Below, in pieces: positions 24,810 to 33,892 of a stretch of DNA of 64,000 bases. The stretch covers positions 186,001 to 250,000 of the forward strand of contig NZ_PDLO01000002.1 in assembly GCF_002631205.1 (NCBI RefSeq), read 5' to 3'. The position numbers and the translations under genes were made by a program. Each line of letters begins with the position of its first letter. Within the stretch, counting starts at the first letter, position 1. This stretch comes from Neolewinella marina. Its GTDB lineage: Bacteria > Bacteroidota > Bacteroidia > Chitinophagales > Saprospiraceae. The notes under the pieces were generated by a model, which saw only the letters and a list, made by a program, of their open reading frames with translations, was not told where the DNA came from and ran no database searches.

Positions 24810-25586
24810 ATGCCCCCTTTCGTCGCCCCTCACTCCATCGTCCGCCGCATTTGGGGCAACGGCGATACCATCCTGTTCATCTTCGCGGGGGCGGCCGCCG
24901 AATTTGCGTTGAACAAGGCCGTTGACTGGCTTTACTTCACCGGCAGGCTCCCGACCGACCCCATGGGACGGCTGTTTTCCACGGTGGCCTACGCCCGCAC
25001 CATCGTCTTCTCGGAGGAGGCCGCCGCCCACCGCGCCATCGACGCCATGGCCCACATCCACTCCGCCGTAGAAGCCCAGCGGGGCACCCGCATTCCCGAC
25101 TGGGCCTACCGTGACGTCCTCTACCTCCTCATCGATTACTCCATGCGAGCCCATGAGATCCTGGAGCACCCCCTGACCCCACCGGAAAAGGAAGAGGTAT
25201 TCACCGTCTTCCACCGGGTGGGCAGCCGAATGGGGGTAAAGGACCTGCCCGCCACCTTCCCCGAGTGGGAAGACGACCGCCAGGCCCACCTCAACCGGAA
25301 CCTGGCGCGCAGCCCCTACACGGACGACCTGTTCCGCCAGTACCGCAAGCACCTTGGCCCGCTGCGCTACTTCCTGCTGGGCGAAGCCCAGCGCCTGGTC
25401 GTACCCGGGCGCGTTGCCGAATTGCTGGATTACCGCCGCGACTCCCTCATCCGCCCCCTCCTCGGATCCTACAAGTGGAGCCGGCGCTTCCGGCTGGACG
25501 GCCTGCTGAAGTCGCTCATCCTGCCCTCGGCCTACAAGAATGAAATCCGGAGTCTCGACGTCGCCCCGGGCCACCGGATGCCCTGA
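24810..25586 (+). CDS. MpaB/rubber oxygenase-family (DUF2236) protein
   Basis: 258 residues. It shows the DUF2236 pattern: WGNGDTILFIFAGAAAEF at the start, the R..ST..Y..TIVF strip, the haem-region AMAHIHSAVEAQRG (about 75-89), then PDWAYRDVLYLLIDYSMRAHEIL. Characterised relatives (Latex clearing protein, MpaB) are b-type haem oxygenases that cleave polyisoprene or farnesyl chains. The substrate here is unknown. No signal peptide. It stands alone in a plus-strand run, 143 nt after the SRPBCC gene. Confidence 0.82.
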   Translation: MPPFVAPHSIVRRIWGNGDTILFIFAGAAAEFALNKAVDWLYFTGRLPTDPMGRLFSTVAYARTIVFSEEAAAHRAIDAMAHIHSAVEAQRGTRIPDWAYRDVLYLLIDYSMRAHEILEHPLTPPEKEEVFTVFHRVGSRMGVKDLPATFPEWEDDRQAHLNRNLARSPYTDDLFRQYRKHLGPLRYFLLGEAQRLVVPGRVAELLDYRRDSLIRPLLGSYKWSRRFRLDGLLKSLILPSAYKNEIRSLDVAPGHRMP

Positions 25587-25719
25587 CAAACCTGATTCGG
25601 GCAGGAACGCGTCACCATGGCCCCGCGACCATCAACATTAGGGGTAAAGGTCGGGTTAGGCACTGCATGCCGGTTCCATATGCACCGCGCAACCGCCCCC
25701 CTGACACCAAGCCAAACCC

Positions 25720-26601
25720 ATGAGCCACCGCACCACCGCCGAAGTACTGGAATCCCACCGCGCCGCCGGCAGATTCATCACCGTGGAAGGACTGCAAACC
25801 TTCGTCCTGGAGAAGGGGCAGGGCGAGCCCGTCCTCTGCCTCCACGGCGTGCCCACCTCCTCCTTCCTGTACCGGAAGGTGATCGACGGATTGGCGGAAC
25901 GCGGCCTCCGGGGGATTTCCTTCGACCTGCCCGGACTGGGCTTTTCGGATCGCCCCAAGGATTTCGATTATGGCTTTTCCAACCTGGCACGCTTCACCGG
26001 AAAGGTGGCGGAAACACTTGGACTGGACCGCTACCACCTGGTGGTCCACGACGTGGGCGGGCCCGTTGGTTTTGCCCTGGCCGCCGACCACCGGGACCGG
26101 ATCCGGTCGCTGACCATCCTGAACACCTGGATCGACGTGGTCAACTTCAAAAAGCCTCTGCCCATGCGCCCCTTCGAACTGCCGGTGGCGGGGGAAGCGG
26201 AGCTGGCTACCATCAATCACCTCACCTGGCAGGTCATGTGGAAAGGCCTGGGCGTGGCCGACAGTGAGCAGATCCCCGCCGAGGAACGCAACGCCTACGT
26301 GGACCTGCTGAAACGGGACGACGGAGGTTCCGCCTTTCTTAAGATCATGCGGAGCTTCGATAAATCCGAGGCCTTCCGCGACCGCTGCTACCGGGCCGTG
26401 CACGGTGCCCCCTACCCCATCCAGGCCATCTGGGGCAGCGAGGACCCGACCCTGACCTACGACCGCTACGGAAAGGAGGTCAAACGGGTGGCCGGCCTCT
26501 CGACCATTCACCAGGTGCCTGCCAAACATTTCCTGCAGGAAGACCAGGCGCCGGCCATCGCGGAACGCATCGCCGCCTTCATCCACCCCCAAAACCAATA
26601 G
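25720..26601 (+). CDS. Haloalkane dehalogenase-like alpha/beta hydrolase
   Basis: 293 residues. It has the oxyanion region CLHGVPTSSFLYRKV, an Asp nucleophile elbow VVHDVGGPVG (Asp111), acid Asp in WGSEDPTL and His in VPAKHFLQED. An Asp nucleophile is typical of haloalkane dehalogenases and epoxide hydrolases. The residue after the nucleophile, usually the halide-stabilising Trp, is Val, so true dehalogenase activity is uncertain. It is followed after only 3 nt by a HAD-type haloacid dehalogenase-like gene, so the two form an operon. Confidence 0.85.
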   Translation: MSHRTTAEVLESHRAAGRFITVEGLQTFVLEKGQGEPVLCLHGVPTSSFLYRKVIDGLAERGLRGISFDLPGLGFSDRPKDFDYGFSNLARFTGKVAETLGLDRYHLVVHDVGGPVGFALAADHRDRIRSLTILNTWIDVVNFKKPLPMRPFELPVAGEAELATINHLTWQVMWKGLGVADSEQIPAEERNAYVDLLKRDDGGSAFLKIMRSFDKSEAFRDRCYRAVHGAPYPIQAIWGSEDPTLTYDRYGKEVKRVAGLSTIHQVPAKHFLQEDQAPAIAERIAAFIHPQNQ

Positions 26602-26604
26602 GCC

Positions 26605-27288
26605 ATGCCCCGCTCCCCCAGGGTGATCTTCTTCGACGTCAACGAAACCCTGCTCGACCTGCAGCCGGTAAAGGACAGCGTGGCCCGGGCCCTGAACGGC
26701 CGCCAGGAGCTCGTCGCCACCTGGTTCACCACCCTCTTGCAGTATTCCCTGGTGGTCACCGTGGCGGACCGCTATACCGACTTCGGAGCCATCGGTGCCG
26801 CTACCCTACGGATGGTGGCCGACAAGCACGACATCGCGCTCTCGCAGCAGGAGGCCGAAACGGCCCTGAAGCCCATCCGTTCCCTGCCGCCCCACCCCGA
26901 AGTAGCCGGGGCCCTGGAGCGGCTGAGGGGAGCGGGCTACCGCCTCTTTACCCTTACGAATTCTGGTACCGACGCCCTGGCCGAGCAGATGGCCAATAGC
27001 GGCCTGGCCCCCTACTTCGAGGACTTGCTCAGCGTGGAGGCGGTGGGCAAGTTCAAGCCCGCCACTGAGGTATACCACTGGGCCGCCGGGCGCGTCGGGG
27101 TATCACCGGAAGATTGTCTCCTCGTAGCCGCCCACGGCTGGGACGTAGCCGGTGCCGCCTGGGCTGGACTGCAAACGGCCTTCATCAGCCGACCGGGGCA
27201 GACCACCTATCCGCTGGCCGATCCGCCGACGTGGACCGCTACCGACCTAACTATATTAGCCAATCGCCTGACCGACAATATGACATAG
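26605..27288 (+). CDS. Haloacid dehalogenase type II-like (HAD superfamily)
   Basis: 227 residues. HAD motifs: FFDVNETLLDL (Asp11 nucleophile, and Asn in place of the second Asp as in type II haloacid dehalogenases), LTNSG (motif II), GKFKPA (Lys) and AAHGWDVAGA (motif IV). The Asn-Glu after the nucleophile and the HGWD motif are specific to L-2-haloacid dehalogenases, which hydrolyse L-2-haloacids to D-2-hydroxyacids without metal. It is coupled to the haloalkane dehalogenase-like gene upstream. Cytosolic. Confidence 0.88.
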   Translation: MPRSPRVIFFDVNETLLDLQPVKDSVARALNGRQELVATWFTTLLQYSLVVTVADRYTDFGAIGAATLRMVADKHDIALSQQEAETALKPIRSLPPHPEVAGALERLRGAGYRLFTLTNSGTDALAEQMANSGLAPYFEDLLSVEAVGKFKPATEVYHWAAGRVGVSPEDCLLVAAHGWDVAGAAWAGLQTAFISRPGQTTYPLADPPTWTATDLTILANRLTDNMT

Positions 27289-27911
27289 TCCGGTCCAAAC
27301 TGAACTTAATACCGCAGAACCGCAATTTGCACCACCCTGCGGTGTTATTATGGGGAGTAATCTCCTGAACCCTTGATTCCTATGCAATTACTACCTGCAC
27401 TCATTTCAGTACTGGAACGCTCCGGCCTGCTTCCCTCGCCCCGCCCCGAGCCCGTACCGGTAACCCTACCATCAGACCGCAAACCTTCCCTGCCGGGTAA
27501 TTAAGCCTGGTTATGCGGCCACGGCGTCCCTAACGGCCGCCAGACTATCCGTCCATCAAGGTCAGCTGGGCCTTGGGCACTTACCTGTTCTTTGTCCGCC
27601 TGCCCAATCCCGCACGGAGGCTTGTCTTCGCAAGGGGGGTGCATTGCGCCTTCGGCATATCAGCGTGGGCACGGGTTTGCTGTGTGGCCTGATCACTTAC
27701 GGACCTGGATCATTATTTTTTATACCCTTTTGATCTACACTCTCCCCTCCGATAGGAACCGGTAACCCCTTCCGGCAGCGCGACCGGAGATCATGGGCCA
27801 CCGGCTGACGGGGAAATAACCGCCACGCCCCGTTATCCCGAGGCTTCCCTTTGGGAATGAGGAACCGTCCAATCAGCGAGAAAGCGTACTTTTTCGGTAA
27901 AGTTCCCGTTC
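27289..27911. other. 623-nt intergenic region, possible gene remnants
   Basis: Codon structure is lost here compared with the flanks and the base composition is more mixed. It contains a 40-codon ORF (27382-27504) and, further on (about 27620-27750), frames with membrane-like strings such as ISVGTGLLCGLITYGPGSLF that are interrupted by stops. I see no intact gene or RNA. It may be a decayed gene. Confidence 0.45.
27382..27504 (+). CDS. Possible 40-residue small protein
   Basis: ATG 27382 to TAA 27504. It has a hydrophobic N-terminus (MQLLPALISVLERSGLLPS) followed by a Pro-rich tail. No known family. It is supported only by an intact frame in an otherwise frame-less region, so it may be spurious. 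Confidence 0.25.
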   Translation: MQLLPALISVLERSGLLPSPRPEPVPVTLPSDRKPSLPGN

Positions 27912-29306
27912 ATGCGCTTTCTCGTTTTCCTGGCTATGCTGCTCTTTATGCCCCGATGGACGGCGGCACAGGACTCCCGCTCCCCCAACATCATCGTCAT
28001 CTTCGCCGACGACCTGGGCTACGGAGACCTGGAAAGCTACGGCCACCCCACCATCCGCACGCCGCGGCTGGACGAGATGGGGCGGGAAGGACAGCGGTGG
28101 ACGAGCTTCTACGTCGCGGCCAACGTCTGCACCCCCAGCCGCGCGGCCCTGCTCACGGGTCGCTACCCCGTCCGCAGCGGCATGGCCAGCGACCACCACC
28201 GGGTGCTGTTCCCCAACAGTACGGGTGGCCTGCCCGCCACGGAAATCACCCTGGCCGAGCAGCTGAAGTCGGCCGGCTACGCCACCGCCGCCATCGGCAA
28301 GTGGCACCTGGGGCATCTGCCGAAGTATCTGCCTACCGCCCACGGCTTTGATACCTACTTCGGTATCCCCTACTCCAACGACATGGATATGTCCTCCCAC
28401 CTGCCGTACCACCAGTTCTGGCAGCAGCCCCACGACTCGATCCGCAGCGAAAACTTCAACGTCCCCCTCCTGCGCGACACCACCGTCGTGGAGCGCCCCG
28501 CCGACCAACGCACCATCACGCGGCGGTACACGCAGGAAGCCATGGATTTCATCAAGCGCCAGGGGGACAATCCTTTCTTCATCTACCTGGCCCATAACCT
28601 ACCCCACGTACCCCTCTTCGCCTCCGACGACTTCCTGGGCAGCAGCCACCGGGGACTCTACGGCGACGTCATTGAGGAGATCGACCACGGCGTGGGGCAG
28701 ATCCTGGACCTGCTCCGCACCGAGGGGCTGGCCGAAAACACCATCGTGGTCTTCACCTCGGACAATGGCCCCTGGCTCTCCTACGGCCTCGACGGCGGCA
28801 GCGCCGGCCCCCTGTACGCCGGCAAGGGCACCACCTGGGAAGGCGGCCACCGGGTGCCGGCCATTTTCTGGGGGCCGGGGCGGGTAGCCCCGGCTACCGT
28901 ACGCGGCATCGGCAGCACACTGGACTTCCTGCCCACCTTTTCCGCCCTGGCCGGAGTGGCGGTCCCCGACGACCGCCCCATCGACGGGATCGACCTCTCC
29001 GTCACCCTCCTCACCGCGGCCGAAAGTCCCCGCCGGGAGATGATCTACTACCGCGGTTCCAGGCCCTACGCCGTGCGCCTGGGCGACTACAAGGTTCACT
29101 ACGTTACCCAGGGTGCCTACGGGCAGTTCGGGGAGCGGGAAGAGCACGCCAAGCCCCTGCTGTATCACCTCGGTCACGACCCCGGAGAGACCACCAACAT
29201 TGCCGAACTCCACCCGGAGGTGATCCAGCAAATTACCGACCACCTGTCCCGCCACCGGGCCACCGTTAAACCGGCCCCGGACCAGTTGTCCGAACGGCTC
29301 AACTGA
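27912..29306 (+). CDS. Secreted sulfatase (arylsulfatase A type)
   Basis: 464 residues. A signal peptide (LVFLAMLLFMPRWTAAQ) is followed by the Ca-binding FADDLGYGDL (Asp33/Asp34) and the sulfatase signature CTPSRAALLTGR, where Cys73 is converted to formylglycine. It is a Cys-type S1 sulfatase needing a maturase (anSME or FGE) encoded elsewhere. It removes sulfate esters from glycans in the periplasm or on the surface, fitting a marine polysaccharide degrader. It is followed after 5 nt by a small gene. The glycosidase genes are about 11 kb downstream, so direct partnership is not shown. Confidence 0.93.
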   Translation: MRFLVFLAMLLFMPRWTAAQDSRSPNIIVIFADDLGYGDLESYGHPTIRTPRLDEMGREGQRWTSFYVAANVCTPSRAALLTGRYPVRSGMASDHHRVLFPNSTGGLPATEITLAEQLKSAGYATAAIGKWHLGHLPKYLPTAHGFDTYFGIPYSNDMDMSSHLPYHQFWQQPHDSIRSENFNVPLLRDTTVVERPADQRTITRRYTQEAMDFIKRQGDNPFFIYLAHNLPHVPLFASDDFLGSSHRGLYGDVIEEIDHGVGQILDLLRTEGLAENTIVVFTSDNGPWLSYGLDGGSAGPLYAGKGTTWEGGHRVPAIFWGPGRVAPATVRGIGSTLDFLPTFSALAGVAVPDDRPIDGIDLSVTLLTAAESPRREMIYYRGSRPYAVRLGDYKVHYVTQGAYGQFGEREEHAKPLLYHLGHDPGETTNIAELHPEVIQQITDHLSRHRATVKPAPDQLSERLN

Positions 29307-29311
29307 CGCCC

Positions 29312-29653
29312 ATGCGCCCCACCATCGACACCCAGGCCAGTGATTCACCGGAAGAAGCCTTCCAGAATGCCACCCTGCGCCCGGTACTCAAGCAGCAGCA
29401 CGAATTGCTCACCGCCATGCTGCGCCACTACCTGGTGAAGCGGAAGGTCAACCCGGAACAGGTCCCCGCCGCCCGCCGCTTCGAGAAAATCAAGGAGCTG
29501 GTTACCCGCGATAACCGCCTCCGCGGCCTGCTCTTCGGCATCGTGATCGGGCAGTTCTCGGCCGAGGAGTTGGGGTACTACCTGCAGCAGGAGAGTGAGA
29601 TCAATCGCCGCATCACGAACCTGCTGGTGGAGCGGCTCCGCTCGGCGTGGTAG
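29312..29653 (+). CDS. Conserved-looking small helical protein, function unknown
   Basis: 113 residues, all helical and charged, with no signal. FQNATLRPVLKQQHELLTAML near the start and LRGLLFGIVIGQFSAEELGYY in the middle look conserved. I do not assign a function. It starts 5 nt after the sulfatase stop, so it is probably co-transcribed with it, although its product looks cytosolic. Confidence 0.75.
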   Translation: MRPTIDTQASDSPEEAFQNATLRPVLKQQHELLTAMLRHYLVKRKVNPEQVPAARRFEKIKELVTRDNRLRGLLFGIVIGQFSAEELGYYLQQESEINRRITNLLVERLRSAW

Positions 29654-29702
29654 GCACCTGCGTCAGCGAGCGGACGTGCCGTGCCGTAGGCCCCGTTTTT
29701 TC
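29654..29702 (+). terminator. Possible terminator after the sulfatase unit
   Basis: GGCAC and GTGCC arms (with an extra GTC/GAC pair) are followed by GTTTTTT at 29695-29701, between two plus-strand genes. The stem is imperfect. Confidence 0.4.
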
Positions 29703-29715
29703 CCTGGCCGGTTAA

Positions 29716-29723
29716 TACCTTGG
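29716..29723 (+). promoter_or_regulatory. Candidate -7 element TACCTTGG
   Basis: It lies 22 nt before ATG 29746, directly after the putative terminator. Confidence 0.4.
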
Positions 29724-29745
29724 GGGAAGCCAGCGTTTTTTAGCC

Positions 29746-30288
29746 ATGCCGTTCCTCCCCCTCCTTTTCCTGCTGCTGTTCGCCGCTGCCCTTCCGGCAC
29801 AGATGGACCTGCCCCCGGACTTCATCACGCGACTGGACAGCATGGACATCCGATTCACCGCCCCCCTGGACAGTGACTTCCGGGAAACCACCCTGCGCAA
29901 CGAAAACCGCTGGCTGGAGGACCACTACGCCATGGCTTCCCGGCGCGAAAAGCTGGAACTGCGGTTCCACCTGCGCCCCGAGCACGAGGGCGACCGCTAC
30001 TACCAACTGCCCCACCTGGCCGCCACCACCCTGGCCATGAACCTGGGCAGCAACGACGAGGACGCCGTGACCGCCGTGCACAGCTTCGGGGAGGAGGAGC
30101 TGGCGCTGTACGGGGCCGACTGGGCGCGGATGTACACCTTCCGCCCGAAGCGTAGCTTCAGCGACAAGGAGCAGGCCCAACTCATTGCCCTGTACCGGGA
30201 GGGACGGGGACTGGCCTACACCATCCTCCTTTTCGACAAGGCACCCGAAACCCTGGAGGGACGGCAGCTTTCCCTGCGCTTCCGCTGA
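29746..30288 (+). CDS. Secreted hypothetical protein
   Basis: 180 residues with a clear signal peptide (MPFLPLLFLLLFAAALPAQ). The mature part is acidic and rich in Arg/Leu (FRETTLRNENRWLEDHYAM, HAEGDRYYQLPHL-like) and ends in a short beta region. No family recognised. It converges with pdeM, 11 nt between the stops. Confidence 0.72.
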   Translation: MPFLPLLFLLLFAAALPAQMDLPPDFITRLDSMDIRFTAPLDSDFRETTLRNENRWLEDHYAMASRREKLELRFHLRPEHEGDRYYQLPHLAATTLAMNLGSNDEDAVTAVHSFGEEELALYGADWARMYTFRPKRSFSDKEQAQLIALYREGRGLAYTILLFDKAPETLEGRQLSLRFR

Positions 30289-30299
30289 ACAACCCCGCC

Positions 30300-30950
30300 T
30301 CAGTGCACCGGCAGCACGGCCTGCTCGGCCAGGACGAAGACGCGGTCCCCCGGCCGCACCTTCACTTCGGCGCAGCCCGTAAATTCCCCGAAGGCGGGCA
30401 GAATTCCTTCCCGGACTCCGAAGTAGAAGGCCGGCAGCTTCATGCCCCGCCCACTCCCGTCGAGCAACTTTACGCAGGGGTGCACGTGACCGCAAAGGTT
30501 GTAGTGCCCCGGCAGCCGCTGGTCTTCCTTTAGCGGATGGTGGCTGAAACTGAAGGCCCCCTCCGTGATGATTTCCGGGTGGTACACCAAGCTGGCCTCC
30601 GCGTAGGCCGTCGGGGGCAATACGTCGTGGTTGCCCGGCACCAGCTCAAAGCTCAGATCGGGATAGGCCGTTGTGAAGTCGCAGAAGTCGCGCCAGACAT
30701 GGTTGTGGTCGCTGTGGAACAGGTCGCCCAGCAGCAGTACCCGGCGGGGACGAAATACCCGCAGCAGCTCGTGCAGCCGGGCGAAATTCACCGCGCTTAC
30801 CCCCCGGGGAACGGGGATTCCCGCCCGCCGGAAGTGGGCTCCCTTGCCGAGGTGGAGGTCGGCGAGCAGCAGGATGCTCCGCGCCGGCCAGTAGATGGCG
30901 CGGTCGGGATGGAGCTGCAGTTGCTCCCCGGCGATGGTGACGGATTCCAT
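30300..30950 (-). CDS. pdeM: Ligase-associated DNA damage response endonuclease PdeM
   Basis: 216 residues. Metallophosphoesterase motifs: LLLADLHLGKGAHFRR (Asp31, His33), LLLGDLFHSDHN, ELVPGNHDV and NLCGHVHP. The HFRRAGIPVPRG insert is characteristic of PdeM, which in other bacteria is encoded with an ATP-dependent DNA ligase and a Lhr helicase in a repair cluster. Those partners are not adjacent here, so the gene is on its own. A perfect -7 element ends 7 nt before the ATG. Confidence 0.9.
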   Translation of the reverse strand: MESVTIAGEQLQLHPDRAIYWPARSILLLADLHLGKGAHFRRAGIPVPRGVSAVNFARLHELLRVFRPRRVLLLGDLFHSDHNHVWRDFCDFTTAYPDLSFELVPGNHDVLPPTAYAEASLVYHPEIITEGAFSFSHHPLKEDQRLPGHYNLCGHVHPCVKLLDGSGRGMKLPAFYFGVREGILPAFGEFTGCAEVKVRPGDRVFVLAEQAVLPVH

Positions 30951-30957
30951 GGGGGCG

Positions 30958-30965
30958 CAAAAGTA
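30958..30965 (-). promoter_or_regulatory. Perfect -7 element TACTTTTG, 7 nt before the pdeM start
   Basis: The minus strand reads TACTTTTG. The transcript start would fall at or within a few bases of the ATG, so the mRNA is probably leaderless. Confidence 0.55.
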
Positions 30966-31150
30966 CGATCTGGCGGGGTCCTGTTCTTCTGCCGGGCCGG
31001 ATCACAATAGCCAATCCCGCGGTTTGTGTACTGGCTTACCCGCAGCCACATTGCCGCCATCAAATTTCCGGAAGAAAGAAACCCTCGCCCCCCCGGCAAC
31101 TCGCGGGCGAACCAGGGGAACCAATTCGCCCTGTCAAGACTTCTAGGGTC

Positions 31151-31960
31151 ATGCATCCGTACCTGATTGCCCTGCTCTTGCTGCTTTCCATCGGCACCTG
31201 CGGCCCCGCCCCCCTGGCTGCCCAGTTCCCCTATGATCTGGACAACCCCCAGCTGGTGGGGGAACTGCCCGAGGAACTGGACGAAATCTCCGGCCTGACC
31301 ATCCGCAACGGTGACTTGCTGGCCGTTGAGGACGAATACGGCATCCTGTACCGCCTGGCCCTGGCCGATGGTTCCATCCTGGAGCGCACCGAGTTCTGGG
31401 AAAGCGGCGACTACGAGGGACTGGCCACCGTGGGCGAGAACGAAGTATGGGTAACCAAAAGCAACGGCCGGCTGTACCGCATCACCGCCCCCGGCACCAA
31501 CGAGCAGCGGGTGAAGGAATACAACACCTGGCTGAAGGGGGAAAACGACGTGGAGGGTCTGGCCTACGACGCCACCCGCAACCGCCTGCTGCTGGCCTGC
31601 AAGGATGACCCCAAGGGCAACGGTATGTCGAAGGAGAACCGTTACATCTTCGCCTTCGATTTGGAGACGAAAAAACTCGGCGAAGAAGCTGCGTACAGCA
31701 TCCCCCGGGAGGACGACTTCAGCCCTTCCGCCCTGGCGATCCACCCCCTCACCGGCCAGCTGTTCCTGACCAGCAGCGTGGGCAACCGCCTCCTGGTCGC
31801 GGATGCGGAGGGGCGCATAGAAACGGTGCGCAAACTCGACAAGCGGTTCCTGCCCCAGGCCGAGGGACTGGCCTTCACCGCGGACGGCACCCTCTACATC
31901 AGCACCGAGGCCCGCGACGGTGAACCGGCCCGGATATATAGGCTACCTTTGGCGCCCTAA
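31151..31960 (+). CDS. SdiA-regulated-family secreted beta-propeller protein
   Basis: 269 residues. A signal peptide (LIALLLLLSIGTCGPAPLAAQ; a lipobox at GTC is possible) is followed by propeller repeats (LDEISGLTIRNGDLLAVEDE, DYEGLATVGENEVWV, NDVEGLAYDATRNRLLLAC, SPSALAIHPLTGQLFLTSS, QAEGLAFTADGTLYIS). It fits the SdiA-regulated domain (PF06977). Function unknown, periplasmic or surface. It is followed after 19 nt by the polyprenyl synthase gene, perhaps as one unit. Confidence 0.85.
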   Translation: MHPYLIALLLLLSIGTCGPAPLAAQFPYDLDNPQLVGELPEELDEISGLTIRNGDLLAVEDEYGILYRLALADGSILERTEFWESGDYEGLATVGENEVWVTKSNGRLYRITAPGTNEQRVKEYNTWLKGENDVEGLAYDATRNRLLLACKDDPKGNGMSKENRYIFAFDLETKKLGEEAAYSIPREDDFSPSALAIHPLTGQLFLTSSVGNRLLVADAEGRIETVRKLDKRFLPQAEGLAFTADGTLYISTEARDGEPARIYRLPLAP

Positions 31961-31979
31961 TCATCCGCAACTCCCCCCG

Positions 31980-32954
31980 ATGGCCACTGGCCTGGACCTG
32001 ATAAAGCAACCGATCGCCCGTGAGCTCGAGACCTTCGAGAAGCGGTTTCGCGAGACCCTGCGGTCGCCGGTGCCCCTGATGGACCGCATCACCTACTACA
32101 TCGTGCGCCGCAAGGGGAAGCAGATGCGCCCCATGTTCACCTTCTTCAGCGCCCAGGCCTGCGGTGGCATCAACGACGATACCTACACCGCCGCCAGCCT
32201 GATCGAGCTGGTGCATACCGCCAGCCTGGTCCACGACGACGTGGTGGACGAAAGCTACGAGCGCCGCGGCTTCTTCAGCATCAATGCCCTGTGGAAGAAC
32301 AAGATCGCCGTACTCGTGGGCGACTACTTCCTGGCCCGCGGATTGTCCATCGCCCTGGCCAACAAGCAGTACCGCACCCTGGAGATCAGCTCCGACGCCG
32401 TGCAAGCCCTGGCCGAGGGCGAGCTGTTGCAGATCGAGAAGGCCCGCCGCCTGGACATCGACGAGGAGATCTACTTCGAGGTGATCCGCCAGAAAACGGC
32501 CAGCCTCATCGCCGCCTCCTGTGCCGCCGGTGCCGCCTCGGCCACCGACGACGAAGCCACCCTGAAGCGGATGCACGCCTTCGGGGAAAAGATCGGGATC
32601 GCCTTCCAGATCCGGGACGACCTCTTTGATTTCGGGCTCGACAACGTTGGCAAGCCCCGTGGCATCGACATCAAGGAAAAGAAGATGACCCTGCCGCTGA
32701 TCCACGCCCTTAACCAGGCCACGCGCTCCGAGCGGCGGCGGATGATCCGCAACATCAAGAAGCACAGCGACGACCCCGCCCGGGTGCAGGAGGTATTGCG
32801 CTTCGTACGCGAAAGCGAGGGGATATCCTACGCGGAGGCCGCCATGTTCCGCTACCGCGATGAAGCCTTTGCCCTGCTCAGGGGGCTGCCCCCCAGCTCC
32901 GCCCGCGACGGATTGGAACAATTGGTAAATTATGTGGTAGATCGGGATTACTAA
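31980..32954 (+). CDS. Polyprenyl (octaprenyl-type) diphosphate synthase
   Basis: 324 residues from ATG 31980. The two Asp-rich motifs are HDDVVDE (Asp86-Asp90) and FQIRDDLFDFG (about residues 211-221), with GKQMRP before the first. It is a trans-isoprenyl synthase that makes the side chain of menaquinone or ubiquinone by chain elongation from IPP. The product length cannot be read with certainty. Cytosolic. The open frame continues upstream to 31920 only within the previous gene. Confidence 0.92.
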   Translation: MATGLDLIKQPIARELETFEKRFRETLRSPVPLMDRITYYIVRRKGKQMRPMFTFFSAQACGGINDDTYTAASLIELVHTASLVHDDVVDESYERRGFFSINALWKNKIAVLVGDYFLARGLSIALANKQYRTLEISSDAVQALAEGELLQIEKARRLDIDEEIYFEVIRQKTASLIAASCAAGAASATDDEATLKRMHAFGEKIGIAFQIRDDLFDFGLDNVGKPRGIDIKEKKMTLPLIHALNQATRSERRRMIRNIKKHSDDPARVQEVLRFVRESEGISYAEAAMFRYRDEAFALLRGLPPSSARDGLEQLVNYVVDRDY

Positions 32955-33029
32955 TCGCAGGTTCGGGGTATGAACTTTAAGTAGCGGTGATTCTTGTAAT
33001 CAGCGCGCCCTAACCCCAACCGATTGATT

Positions 33030-33890
33030 ATGCCCCCGAAGACCAGTCTGCTTACCATCGTACACGGCCGCCGCGCCCACCTCCACAACCTGTTGCGGGG
33101 CATCGCCGGGCAACGCACCCGCCCCCACGAGGTAATCGTCGTCTTCATGAACGAGGACATTCCGGGCGATTTGCCCGACCCGGGTTGTCCGCTCCGTCCG
33201 CTCCAGTTGAATTCCGACCACCATCAATTGCCGCTGGCCGCCGCGCGCAACCGGGCCGCGTCCGCCGCCGAGGGGGATATTCTGGCCTTCCTCGACGTAG
33301 ACTGTATCCCCGCCCCCCACTACCTGGAACAACTGGAAGCGGCCGTCGGGCTTACCCACGGTCTGGTGATGGGTGAGGTGCGCTACCTGCCGGAGGGAGC
33401 GGCGGCTCCCGGCTGGTCCTTCAGCCTGCTCAACCAGGTGGCCCAGCCCCATCCCCGGCGGCCCCGGCTTCCCGCGGGGCGGGATATCATGACCCTGCCC
33501 TACCCCCTCTTCTGGTCGCTGGCCTTCGGCTTGCGGGCCACGGATTTTGCCCGCCTCGGCGGGTTCGACGAAGGATACGTCGGTTACGGGGGCGAAGACA
33601 CCGATTTCGCCTTCAACGCCCGGGCTACCCGGCTGCCCCTTTACGGCTGCGGTGCCCGCGTCTTCCACCAATACCATCCGGTATACTCCCCGCCCTACAA
33701 CCACCTGAGTGACATCGTCAGTAACGCGCGCCGCTTTCATTCCAAATGGCAGATGTGGCCTATGGAGTCCTGGCTGAAGCAGTTCGAGCGGGACGGCCTC
33801 ATCCGCTGGGAACCCAACGACATTGAGATCCTGCGCGAGCCGCATTCCGAACAGGTCGAGGATGCCCTGAGGGAAACCCTCTTCGGCTAG
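33030..33890 (+). CDS. Family 2 glycosyltransferase with C-terminal galactosyltransferase-type domain
   Basis: 286 residues from ATG 33030 (a TTG at 33024 is an alternative). A GT-A fold N-terminus (SLLTIVHGRRAHLHNLLRGI) is followed by AARNRAAS, the DxD-like FLDVDC (metal/nucleotide-sugar binding), and GFDEGYVGYGGEDTDFAF, the acceptor motif of the galactosyltransferase C-domain (PF02709 type). It transfers a sugar in the cytosol to an unknown acceptor. There is no TM helix. It converges with the PLP enzyme gene, only 2 nt between the stops. Confidence 0.87.
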   Translation: MPPKTSLLTIVHGRRAHLHNLLRGIAGQRTRPHEVIVVFMNEDIPGDLPDPGCPLRPLQLNSDHHQLPLAAARNRAASAAEGDILAFLDVDCIPAPHYLEQLEAAVGLTHGLVMGEVRYLPEGAAAPGWSFSLLNQVAQPHPRRPRLPAGRDIMTLPYPLFWSLAFGLRATDFARLGGFDEGYVGYGGEDTDFAFNARATRLPLYGCGARVFHQYHPVYSPPYNHLSDIVSNARRFHSKWQMWPMESWLKQFERDGLIRWEPNDIEILREPHSEQVEDALRETLFG

Positions 33891-33892
33891 GG

